Made by a program: the position numbers and the translations under genes
In this document: positions 1-7,524 of the stretch, one piece after another
How the letters are laid out: every line of letters starts with the position of its first letter
Position numbering within the stretch: the stretch's first letter is position 1
The notes under the pieces: model-generated
What the model was told of the DNA's origin: nothing
Seen by the model: only the letters and a program-made list of their open reading frames with translations
The model's database searches: none
Origin: Akkermansia muciniphila
GTDB lineage: Bacteria; Verrucomicrobiota; Verrucomicrobiia; Limisphaerales; UBA1100
Direction: 5' to 3'
Assembly: GCA_945903605.1 (NCBI GenBank)
Contig: CAMDOH010000010.1
Coordinates: 1 to 50,246, forward strand
Length of the DNA: 50,246 bases

Positions 1-309
1 ACGTTCCACATGAACATCGAGGAGAAATGCCAGGCCACGGCCATCAAGAAGGCCGGCAAACACCTCGCGCATTTTCACGCGTGCGGCACCGATCGCGGCA
101 CGCCCGGCAATGATTCGCTCGACTGGAAGCCCATCGTCGCCGCGCTCAAATCCATCCATTACAAAGGCGACGTGGTGATCGAATCCTTCACGACCGACGT
201 GAAAGTCATCGCGCGCGCCGCAGCCATCTGGCGCAAGATGGAGCCGACCCGCAACGAAATCGCCACCAAAGGCCTCGCCAACCTACAGAAGTTCTTCGGC
301 AAAAAGTAA
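1..309 (+). CDS. Sugar phosphate isomerase/epimerase, C-terminal part (5' end outside window)
   Basis: The frame is open from base 1 (reads TFHMNIEE), so the gene starts upstream; 102 codons are visible. The text fits the end of an AP-endonuclease-2-type TIM barrel as in sugar phosphate isomerases and tagatose/psicose 3-epimerase relatives. FHMNIEE carries a conserved acidic pair, HFHACGTDRG is a typical barrel strand and loop, and DVVIESF holds the usual C-terminal metal-binding Glu. Such enzymes epimerise or isomerise keto-sugars in the cytosol using a divalent metal. The DUF1080 and ThuA genes that follow are common partners in sugar-utilisation clusters of this group. The exact substrate cannot be told from this fragment. 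Confidence 0.8.
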   Translation, partial: TFHMNIEEKCQATAIKKAGKHLAHFHACGTDRGTPGNDSLDWKPIVAALKSIHYKGDVVIESFTTDVKVIARAAAIWRKMEPTRNEIATKGLANLQKFFGKK

Positions 310-360
310 TCACTGAATCCCACCCGCACGAACCCCGTCATTTCAACCACACAAACCAAA

Positions 361-1068
361 ATGAAACTTACGAAACTGCTCCTCGCACTCCTCTCCACCG
401 CATCTCTGGCCTTCGCCGCCGAGGAAGGCTTCAAGCCGCTCTTTGATGGCAAGACTCTCACCGGCTGGGATGGCAATCCCAAGCTGTGGAGCGTGAAGGA
501 CGGCGCCATCACCGGCGTCACCGGCAGCGATCCGGAAACCAAAATCAATCACAACACATTCCTCGTTCACAAAGATGAGGTGAGCGATTTCGAGCTGCGT
601 TTCAGCTACCGCATCGTCGCTGGAAATTCCGGCGTGCAGTATCGCAGCAAGGTCACCGGCAAGGGCGCGTTCGGCCCGCGCGTCGGTGGTTATCAAGGCG
701 ACTTCGAGGCCGGCACCACTTACAGCGGCATCCTTTATGATGAAGGCGGCGTGGCGGGCGGCCGTGGTGTCATGTGCAATCGCGGCGAGAAAGTGAAGTG
801 GACCGCTGACAACAAGAAGGAAGTCGCGGGCAAGACCGAGAAGAGCTCCGCCGAGCTGCAGGCTGCCATCAAGAAAGAGGATTGGAACGAGTTCGTGATC
901 ATCGCCAAAGGCAACAAGCTCACGCACATCATCAACGGCAACGTCACCGCCGAAATCACCGACGAGTCGCCGAAGGCGCTCAAGAGTGGCGTGCTCGGAT
1001 TGCAGATCCACGTCGGTCCGCCGATGACCGTTCAGTTCAAGAACGTCCGCATCAAAGACCTGAAGTAA
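361..1068 (+). CDS. Secreted DUF1080 (3-keto-disaccharide hydrolase-like) protein
   Basis: 235 aa with a clear signal peptide (residues 1-19, cut near AFAAEEG). The mature part opens with FKPLFDGKTLTGWDG, the hallmark start of DUF1080, a concanavalin-like beta-sandwich. Further family features are the FELRFSYRI strand, the NSGVQYRS turn and a C-terminal GVLGLQIHVGPP strand. Some members hydrolyse 3-keto-disaccharides; many in Verrucomicrobia and Planctomycetes are uncharacterised exported proteins. It starts 51 bases after the isomerase gene, in the same direction, and ends just before a strong hairpin terminator. Envelope or periplasmic carbohydrate breakdown is likely; the substrate is unknown. 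Confidence 0.88.
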   Translation: MKLTKLLLALLSTASLAFAAEEGFKPLFDGKTLTGWDGNPKLWSVKDGAITGVTGSDPETKINHNTFLVHKDEVSDFELRFSYRIVAGNSGVQYRSKVTGKGAFGPRVGGYQGDFEAGTTYSGILYDEGGVAGGRGVMCNRGEKVKWTADNKKEVAGKTEKSSAELQAAIKKEDWNEFVIIAKGNKLTHIINGNVTAEITDESPKALKSGVLGLQIHVGPPMTVQFKNVRIKDLK

Positions 1069-1080
1069 CCAATCTCCAAC

Positions 1081-1110
1081 GAGGGACGGGTTCGCCCGTC
1101 CCTCTTTTTA
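1081..1110 (+). terminator. Rho-independent terminator with TTCG tetraloop
   Basis: A perfect 10-bp stem (GAGGGACGGG at 1081-1090 pairing with CCCGTCCCTC at 1095-1104) encloses the very stable TTCG loop and is followed by TTTTTA. It lies 12 bases after the DUF1080 stop codon. It ends only 8 bases before the ATG of the next gene, so it may also act as an attenuator for that gene. Confidence 0.9.
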
Positions 1111-1118
1111 TTTCTGAT

Positions 1119-2099
1119 ATGAAAAACATTCGCTCACTCCTCACACTCGGCTTCGCGCTGGCCGTCGCATTCGATGCGTCCGCTGCCGACAAGAAAATCA
1201 TCTTCATCGCTGGCCGTATCAGTCACGGCCCGCTTTCGCACGAGCATCGTGCCGGTTGCCTGCTGCTGGCCAAATCACTCGCCGGCATCAAAGGCATCAC
1301 CACCGAAGTCCACACCAACGGCTGGGTGATTGACGAGAAGGTGCTCGAAAACGCCGCGGCCATCATCGTGTACAGCGACGGCGGCGGCGGACATCCGTTG
1401 TTGCAAGGCGACCGTCTCACGAAGATCGGCGCGCTCATGAAAAAGGGCGTCGGCCTCGGCACGATCCATTACGCTGTCGAACCGACCACCGACAAGGGCA
1501 ATAAGGAATTCCGCGAATGGATTGGCGGCTGCTTCGAAACGCACTGGAGCGTGAACCCGCATTGGACGGCGGACTTCACGCAGTTTCCAAAACACGAAGT
1601 GACGCAAGGGGTGAAGCCGTTCAAGACGAATGACGAGTGGTATTATCACATGCGCTTCCGCGACGGCATGAAAGACGTCACGCCGATTCTCACTGCGATG
1701 CCGCCGGAGAAAACCACCGGCTGGAGCAAAGACAAGCCGGCGGATGCCAAGACCTCCACTCACGGCGGCAACCCGCACGTGTTCAAATCCGTGGTCGAGC
1801 GCAAGGAAGCGCAGCACATGATGTGGGTCGCCACGCGGCCCGATGGCGGGCGGGGTTTTGGTTTCACCGGCGGCCACAATCACATCGGTTGGGGCAACGA
1901 CGACCAGCGCAAGCTCATCGGCAACGCCATTCTGTGGCTCGCCAAAGTGCCCGTGCCGGCCAACGGCGTTGAAAGCAAAATCACGCAGGAAGAGCTGATG
2001 GCGAACCTCGATCCGAAAGGCGCGCCGAAACCGAAGCCAACTTCAACCACGCCTCCATCCAAGTTGACAGTGACCCCGAAACCACTGGAAACGAAGTAG
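1119..2099 (+). CDS. Secreted ThuA-like domain protein
   Basis: 326 aa from the ATG at 1119. This start gives a signal peptide (residues 1-22, cut near FDASAAD); the frame is open further upstream but would run through the DUF1080 gene. The mature protein begins KKIIFIAGRISHG and has the ThuA features DEWYYHMRF, a cluster of aromatic and His residues (ETHWSVNPHW) and the C-terminal GFGFTGGHNH segment. ThuA folds like class I glutamine amidotransferases and is linked to trehalose/disaccharide utilisation; its reaction is not firmly known. The last 45 residues are Pro/Thr/Lys-rich and probably disordered. No Shine-Dalgarno sequence is visible between the terminator T-run and the ATG. Confidence 0.85.
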   Translation: MKNIRSLLTLGFALAVAFDASAADKKIIFIAGRISHGPLSHEHRAGCLLLAKSLAGIKGITTEVHTNGWVIDEKVLENAAAIIVYSDGGGGHPLLQGDRLTKIGALMKKGVGLGTIHYAVEPTTDKGNKEFREWIGGCFETHWSVNPHWTADFTQFPKHEVTQGVKPFKTNDEWYYHMRFRDGMKDVTPILTAMPPEKTTGWSKDKPADAKTSTHGGNPHVFKSVVERKEAQHMMWVATRPDGGRGFGFTGGHNHIGWGNDDQRKLIGNAILWLAKVPVPANGVESKITQEELMANLDPKGAPKPKPTSTTPPSKLTVTPKPLETK

Positions 2100-2154
2100 G
2101 ATTCCTCACTCGCTGCACTTCACTCAAGTCGCAGTTGAACTTGCGCTCGAACGG

Positions 2155-2667
2155 TCAGCGCGGCGGAGGAATGGAATTGGTCGGCAACGGAAGAACCATC
2201 CCGCCCGATCCGATGGGCGCGGGAAACTGTCCATCGCCAACGCCCTTCATCGGATCGTCATTTTGTTGAGGTCGGAATTTCTGGATGAGGAGTGCGCCCA
2301 AAACGATCAGGAGAACCACGGCGAGAAATGGGCCAAAGGTGCGCCAGTTGACACGGGAGAGCAGCAGAGTGAACCGGTCCAGAATCGTGGCCTGACGCCA
2401 GACATCATCCGCGCCTTCTCGAAATTTCCCGGTCAGTCCCAACTCCGCATCCAAATCCGCGAGCAGCTGTTCCTCGGGCAACTTGAGAAGTCGGGCATAA
2501 GTGCGGACAAACCCGCGCGCGTAAATCGATGCGGGAAAAGATTCCCATTCCCCCTGCTCCATCGCGCCCACCTGATCTGTCTTCAGATTGGTTGAGGCGA
2601 CGACTTGCGGGATGGTTAACTTGGCGGCTTCTCGCGCGCTTCGTAACTGTTCTGCGACTCCGGCCAC
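2155..2667 (-). CDS. Short RodZ-like protein: HTH_25 domain plus one membrane helix
   Basis: 170 aa. Residues 4-72 are a Cro/XRE-type helix-turn-helix of the RodZ kind (LRSAREAAKLTIPQVV, then YARGFVRTYARLLKL, the typical end of that domain). A basic linker leads to one transmembrane helix at 111-129 and only about 40 residues outside, rich in Pro and Gly. RodZ links the actin-like MreB to the cell-wall elongation machinery; its HTH binds MreB rather than DNA. The usual C-terminal periplasmic DUF4115 domain is absent, so this is a shortened form. It is divergent from the hydrolase at 2789 (121 bases between). The family call is good; the role in shape is inferred. Confidence 0.8.
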   Translation of the reverse strand: MAGVAEQLRSAREAAKLTIPQVVASTNLKTDQVGAMEQGEWESFPASIYARGFVRTYARLLKLPEEQLLADLDAELGLTGKFREGADDVWRQATILDRFTLLLSRVNWRTFGPFLAVVLLIVLGALLIQKFRPQQNDDPMKGVGDGQFPAPIGSGGMVLPLPTNSIPPPR

Positions 2668-2788
2668 GGCGCGAAAATAGTGGCCAGCGCCATTTCTTGC
2701 AACCCATGAAACCGTTGTTTTTCGCTCGCACCCATTCCGGCCATGCCGTTAGATTCGCCGCCCACCGGTTTGCTCCGGCGCATTAAAG

Positions 2789-3577
2789 ATGTCACTGGCC
2801 CAACTGACTTGTCTGGGAACTTGCGACGGCCTGCCCGACGGCGAGCGCGGTCATTCGGCCTATCTTTACAGACTCAGCGGCACGGTTCTGCTTGTGGATT
2901 CGGGCGAGCCAGTGGCGCGGCAACTGCGCGCACGCAACATCCATCCCGATGAAATCGATGCCGTGTGGCTGACACATTTGCACATGGATCACATCGGCGG
3001 ATTGTTCATGTTGATCCAAGGATTCTGGCTGGATGGCCGGAAGAAACCCTTGCCGATTCACTTGCCCGAAGAAGGCGTACTTGTCATCCAAGCAATGCTG
3101 CGCGCCTCTTATCTGTTCGATCAATTGTTGCCGTTCAAAATCAGTTTCATCCCGCACAGCGCCGGTCAGCCTGTGCAAATCGGCCTGACAAAAATCACTC
3201 CACTGCTCAATTCTCACCTCGATCAACTTCGGCAATCGTTCGGCGGACAGCCGGGACAGAGATTTGAATCGTTCTCATTCCGAATCGAAACTGGCACACA
3301 CACCATCGCCCACACCGGTGATGTGGGTTCGCTTCAAGATCTGGATCCCCTGCTCGACCGGGATTTGGACCTGCTCACTTGTGAGCTGTCGCATTTGGCA
3401 CCCGCAGCACTCTTCGAGAAAATCAGCCGCGCCAATGTGCGCCGAGCCGTCTTCGTTCACATCGGTCGGGCCTTGCGAAAAAACCTCGACGAACTCCGGC
3501 ACCAGGCAGGTGCGGCATTGAATTCGGTTCCGCACGATTTCGCCGCCGATGGCGACGAATATCATCTGACGCCTTAA
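2789..3577 (+). CDS. Metallo-beta-lactamase-fold hydrolase
   Basis: 262 aa, cytosolic (no signal peptide). All metal-site motifs are present: HxHxDH at H63/H65/D67/H68, H143 in NSHLD, D178 in HTGD and H224 in FVHIG. The overall plan resembles small-molecule or RNA-processing MBL enzymes (ribonuclease Z and phosphodiesterase-like). Its position next to a cyclic-nucleotide receptor makes a cyclic-nucleotide phosphodiesterase worth considering, but nothing in the sequence proves it. It converges with the receptor gene and the two overlap by 4 bases at their ends. Confidence 0.8.
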   Translation: MSLAQLTCLGTCDGLPDGERGHSAYLYRLSGTVLLVDSGEPVARQLRARNIHPDEIDAVWLTHLHMDHIGGLFMLIQGFWLDGRKKPLPIHLPEEGVLVIQAMLRASYLFDQLLPFKISFIPHSAGQPVQIGLTKITPLLNSHLDQLRQSFGGQPGQRFESFSFRIETGTHTIAHTGDVGSLQDLDPLLDRDLDLLTCELSHLAPAALFEKISRANVRRAVFVHIGRALRKNLDELRHQAGAALNSVPHDFAADGDEYHLTP

Positions 3578-4284
3578 TTCTGCGTCGCGCGCAAAACGAG
3601 GATATCGCGATTGTGCCGCGTGTTGTCGGCGCGGATTCGCGCGGCCAGATTCTGTCCGAGCGCCGCCAGAAATGGCGCGGCGACTTCGGGCATCTCACGA
3701 GTCATCCGCTCAAACGCTTCGACGGTGATACTGAGCAGAATCGAATCCTGATTGGCAATGACGTCAGCCGAGCGTTCACCACGATCGAACAGTGCCACTT
3801 CGCCGAACACATCGCCCTCCTTCAAATTCGTGATCACCCGTTCCTTGTCGCCCACCAACTGCCTCACCCGCAACGACCCTTGCAACACGATATACATCGC
3901 GTCGCCGGATTTCCCCTGCTGAACAACCGTATCGAATTGGCGCACCTTTCGCACCTGCATGAGCTGCGAAAAACGACCTAGCTGCTGATCGCTTAAAGTG
4001 TCGAGCAATCGAACCTGCCTCAACGCGCCCGGCGGCACGCCAGCGATGAGTGGTGTGTGATTGAGTTTGCAGAATTTGGGATGATGCTCGCCCAACAGCT
4101 CTGCCAGTTCAACGATTTCACCGGCGCGGCTCCACTGATCTTGATCCAGAAGATAAAGCCAGGTTTCGGGCAGCACTCGACCTTCCGTGATCCACTCGGC
4201 CAATGTGTCGAGATTCACTGGGCCATACACGACATCGTCCACCGCCCAGACCTTGTACTGGCCCGACGTGTTTTCGGCTGGCAT
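3574..4284 (-). CDS. GYF_2-like adaptor fused to a cyclic-nucleotide-binding domain
   Basis: 236 aa from the ATG at 4284; an earlier in-frame start would overlap the ftsK stop. Residues 9-65 look like a bacterial GYF_2 domain (YKVWAVDDVVYGPV, then VLPETWLYL and W51), a fold thought to bind peptides. Residues 88-205 form a cNMP-binding domain. Its phosphate-binding cassette FGEVALFDRGERSADV has E162, R171 and S172, matching the cAMP contacts Glu72, Arg82 and Ser83 of E. coli CRP; Ser in place of Thr favours cAMP over cGMP. There is no DNA-binding helix-turn-helix, so it is not a CRP-type regulator. The gene lies 52 bases downstream of the FtsK-cyclase gene on the same strand, probably co-transcribed, and is its likely reader. 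Confidence 0.85.
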   Translation of the reverse strand: MPAENTSGQYKVWAVDDVVYGPVNLDTLAEWITEGRVLPETWLYLLDQDQWSRAGEIVELAELLGEHHPKFCKLNHTPLIAGVPPGALRQVRLLDTLSDQQLGRFSQLMQVRKVRQFDTVVQQGKSGDAMYIVLQGSLRVRQLVGDKERVITNLKEGDVFGEVALFDRGERSADVIANQDSILLSITVEAFERMTREMPEVAAPFLAALGQNLAARIRADNTRHNRDILVLRATQN

Positions 4285-4336
4285 GAACCCGATGCTGAGA
4301 ACTGGACGCCCGTTTGAAAAGCCAAAACGACTGTGA

Positions 4337-7300
4337 TTACTTCGTTGCGAGTTGTTCGGCAGCGAGCGCATCGAGATCGATCAAAATGTCGCGAGGCTCA
4401 GCCCCTTTGCTCGGGCCAACGATTCCGCGATTCTCAATCTCGTCCATGATTCGCGCAGCGCGTGTGTAACCAAGGCGCAGTCGTCGTTGCAATAACGAGA
4501 CGCTCGCCTTTTGCTCAGTACGGATGACCTCGATGCACGACTCGATGAGCGCCTCATCCTCGTCGCATCCCCCATTGTCGCCAAACGAACTGGTGGGCTT
4601 CGAGAGTTGCTGATGAATATCCATCTCGTAGCTCGGCTTGCCTTGCACAGCAATATAATCGATGACCGACTGGATTTCTTGATCAGTCACGAGCACGCCT
4701 TGTACGCGAGTTGGCTTGGCCGAACCTGGCGGCAGATAAAGCATGTCGCCTTTGCCCAGCAATTTCTCGGCACCCATCTCATCAAGAATCGTGCGGGAAT
4801 CGACCCGTTGCGCGACTTGAAATGCGATGCGCGCAGGAATGTTCGCTTTGATGACGCCGGTGATGACATCCACACTCGGCCGTTGCGTGGCGACAATGCA
4901 GTGGATGCCGGCGGCGCGAGCCATCTGTGTGATGCGCGCGATGGCCATCTCCACATCCGCAGGCGCGACGAGCATCAGATCCGCCAGCTCGTCAATGACG
5001 ACCACGATGTAACTGAGCTTCTCAGGAATGATGATATCCTCCTGTTGAACGGCAGCGATCTCTTCGTCCACCTCGACAGCGAAACCATCCGACTTCGGCT
5101 CGATACGATTATCGCGCGAGATCAATGGCAGCTCAGGCTCGGCAACGACCTTCGGTTTGTGCGGCCGGTCGTTGAACGACTTGATGTTTTTCACGTTTAC
5201 ACGGGCGAAAATGCGGTAACGCTTTTCCATTTCCTGCACCACCCAGCGGAGGGCGAGGATGACTTTCTTGGCATCGGTGACGACCGGCACCACGAGGTGC
5301 GGCAGCGCGTTGTACATCTGCAATTCGACGACCTTGGGATCGATCATCACAAAGCGCAGTTGATCGGGCGAGAATCGGTACAGCAGCGAAGCGATGATGG
5401 AATTGATGCAGACAGATTTGCCCGCGCCCGTGGCACCTGCGATGAGCAAGTGAGGCATGTCACCAAGATCGGCGATGATCGGGTTGCCGTAAACGTCCTT
5501 GCCGAGCGCCACGGGAATGCGCGCCTTCGTGTTCATCATCTCCTCGGACTCGAGCAGGTCGCGCATGATGACTTTGGTTTTGACCAGATTGGGCACCTCG
5601 ATGCCGACGGAACTTTTGCCGGGAATGGGCGCGAGGATGGAGATGCGCTCGGCGCGAACGGCAGCGGCGATGTTTTTGGAAAGACTCGTGATCTTTTCGA
5701 GCTTCACGCCGGGGGCCGGATGCAATTCGTAGCGCGTGATGGTCGGGCCTTTGGTGATGTCGCCCACGGCCACTTCGATCTCGAATTGCGCGAGCGTCTG
5801 CTGCATCAGCCGCGCATTGGCCATCAAAGTTTCCTTCGTGTCTGTCGAGCGCTGCGTGGTGTCCGGCTCCTGCAACAACGAGAGCGGCGGAAGTTTGTAA
5901 TCGCCGATTTGCGGGACGGTCGCCACTGACATCGGCCGTTTCCTGGGTTTCGGCCTTTGTCCCATTGTCCGAATGGCAGGTTCCGTCCCAGCGACGGCCA
6001 CGGCTGTTCCGAGCACTTCGGCGGTAGTGGCTGCACGGGGTATTTCTGGTTCAGCCGGCTCGGCCAGTGGCGGTTCCACCAACCGGGTTTCGTCCATCAA
6101 TTCCTGGCTCTGATCGGTGACCTCAAAAATCTCGACGCGCTGATCCACTCCCTGCAAATCGAATTCGCCCAAGAGCCGTGTCTGATATTCGGGATGACTG
6201 GCGATGTCCTGCTGGATTTTTCCCGAGATGGCGATTCCGCCAACAGGCGCGTACGGCTCGATGCGCGAGGCGATGTTGACCCCATCGCCAAGAATATCGC
6301 CGCCTTCGCAAACGATGTCGCCTTGGTGGACACCCACTCGCAGGTTCAGATGCGCCACCGATCGCGCGGCTTCCTGCATTCGCAAGGCGCATTGGACGGC
6401 TCCCAAAGAACTGTTGAAACTGAGCAGGAGTCCATCGCCAATTTCCTTGAGCCATTCGCCTTGGAATTCCTTGACGATGGGCCGGAGCAACGACCGCTGC
6501 TTTTTCAGCAGCTTTAGCGCCGCTTTTTCGTCGCGGCTGGAGAGTCTCGTGTATCCAGCAATGTCGGTGAAAACAATCGCGGCCAATCGGCGGGTCGATT
6601 CGGGTTCAGTTTTTGCCTGTCTTGAATTGGCGGCTATCGGCACGCTGAGATCGCGAATGGTCGGCTCGGGCACGGGCTGCATATCCGCGCCAATTCCGGA
6701 GAGCGCTGCAGGCACCTCAACCGTCTCAACAGATTTGCCGCCCTTTTGCTGGATCTGTTTCTGGAGTTGCACCACTTGCTTGGCCAGATCTTCGGCTTGA
6801 GATTGGAGCGCCGCTTCCTGACGGGACACTGTTTCAGCAGGAGTTTTCTTTTCACGCCATTGCTGCCACCGATCGCGCAGCCAAAGTGTGAGATTGAAAT
6901 TGGTGAGAAAAAGCAGGCTCACGAGATAAAGCGTCATCAGGATAATCACGGCTCCAGCCGTGCCAAGGTGACGGAAGATAAGCCAATTCAGAAACCAGCC
7001 TGCGGCCCCACCGGCATCGGGTGCGTTCAACTGATCCTTTAACGACGAAGCCCAATTGGGGAACAAGCTCAGTCCAGCAGAAATGCAAAGGACGACAACG
7101 ACAGCCCATGGCCAGCGACGCAACAATCCCTTCCAGCGATCGATGAAACAGAACAGCCCGAATAGAAGCATCAACGGCCCGACGAGATAGCCTGAAGCGC
7201 CAAACAAAAAGAACAGGCCCTGTGCCGTCCACGCGCCGAGAATGCCAACAAGATTGCTGGTGGAATCATTGACCTCCGTACCGTTGAAAGCGACATCAGC

Positions 7301-7417
7301 ACGATCGAATGAATAGGTCGACAAGAAAACCAACGCGGCAAGACATAGCAAAATCAGCCCGGCCAACTCGGACCGTGCACCATTTGCAGGGGGGGATGTC
7401 GTCTCCTTGGTAGACAT
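4337..7417 (-). CDS. ftsK: FtsK/SpoIIIE DNA translocase with an inserted class III adenylate cyclase domain
   Basis: 1026 aa, one unbroken frame. Residues 18-172 hold four membrane helices of the FtsK N-domain. Residues 199-225 may be coiled coil. Residues 277-433 are a class III nucleotide cyclase: metal Asp D285 and D328, adenine-selecting K324 and D374, transition-state N381 and R385. A Pro-rich linker follows (448-495). The motor spans about 505-925, with Walker A GATGAGKS at 661-668 and Walker B VVVIDE at 805-810. Residues 945-1012 are the winged-helix gamma domain that reads KOPS-type DNA signals. FtsK pumps DNA at the division septum as a hexamer; class III cyclases work as dimers. About 50 acidic residues between Walker A and B are normal for some FtsK proteins. 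The fusion is visible directly; a link between pumping and cAMP is inferred. Confidence 0.95.
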   Translation of the reverse strand: MSTKETTSPPANGARSELAGLILLCLAALVFLSTYSFDRADVAFNGTEVNDSTSNLVGILGAWTAQGLFFLFGASGYLVGPLMLLFGLFCFIDRWKGLLRRWPWAVVVVLCISAGLSLFPNWASSLKDQLNAPDAGGAAGWFLNWLIFRHLGTAGAVIILMTLYLVSLLFLTNFNLTLWLRDRWQQWREKKTPAETVSRQEAALQSQAEDLAKQVVQLQKQIQQKGGKSVETVEVPAALSGIGADMQPVPEPTIRDLSVPIAANSRQAKTEPESTRRLAAIVFTDIAGYTRLSSRDEKAALKLLKKQRSLLRPIVKEFQGEWLKEIGDGLLLSFNSSLGAVQCALRMQEAARSVAHLNLRVGVHQGDIVCEGGDILGDGVNIASRIEPYAPVGGIAISGKIQQDIASHPEYQTRLLGEFDLQGVDQRVEIFEVTDQSQELMDETRLVEPPLAEPAEPEIPRAATTAEVLGTAVAVAGTEPAIRTMGQRPKPRKRPMSVATVPQIGDYKLPPLSLLQEPDTTQRSTDTKETLMANARLMQQTLAQFEIEVAVGDITKGPTITRYELHPAPGVKLEKITSLSKNIAAAVRAERISILAPIPGKSSVGIEVPNLVKTKVIMRDLLESEEMMNTKARIPVALGKDVYGNPIIADLGDMPHLLIAGATGAGKSVCINSIIASLLYRFSPDQLRFVMIDPKVVELQMYNALPHLVVPVVTDAKKVILALRWVVQEMEKRYRIFARVNVKNIKSFNDRPHKPKVVAEPELPLISRDNRIEPKSDGFAVEVDEEIAAVQQEDIIIPEKLSYIVVVIDELADLMLVAPADVEMAIARITQMARAAGIHCIVATQRPSVDVITGVIKANIPARIAFQVAQRVDSRTILDEMGAEKLLGKGDMLYLPPGSAKPTRVQGVLVTDQEIQSVIDYIAVQGKPSYEMDIHQQLSKPTSSFGDNGGCDEDEALIESCIEVIRTEQKASVSLLQRRLRLGYTRAARIMDEIENRGIVGPSKGAEPRDILIDLDALAAEQLATK
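6119..6589 (-). other. Class III adenylate cyclase catalytic domain inside FtsK
   Basis: This part of the ftsK frame encodes residues 277-433. Core motifs in order: IVFTDIAGYT (metal D285), WLKEIGDG (K324 and metal D328), GGDILGDGVNIASR (D374, N381, R385), then GGIAISG. Lys plus Asp at the base-selecting positions indicates ATP rather than GTP. No catalytic residue is missing, so an active enzyme is expected once two copies pair. Confidence 0.9.
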
Positions 7418-7524
7418 CTACTGTGCTGGATGTAACCAGCAAACCAACCCTGATGACAATCCAAAACTGGCCGTTGGGAGCATGACCGTTGACGAATCGT
7501 CTGTGATTGTTAGCTTCGCCCGAA

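Noticed and set aside
5011-5172. Acidic stretch between Walker A and B of FtsK (about residues 749-802) as a second inserted domain
   Set aside because: E. coli-type FtsK also has a variable loop of similar length here, so it is normal variation rather than a fusion.
4511-5929. Long open frame (472 codons) antisense to ftsK
   Set aside because: It lies entirely across the FtsK motor, its translation has no recognisable domain and is rich in His, Arg and Asp as expected from antisense of GC-rich coding DNA.
7430-7459. TTGTCA and TTACAT on the minus strand upstream of ftsK
   Set aside because: The -10 matches only 3/6 with an 18-base spacer and would leave a leader of about six bases; too weak to list.
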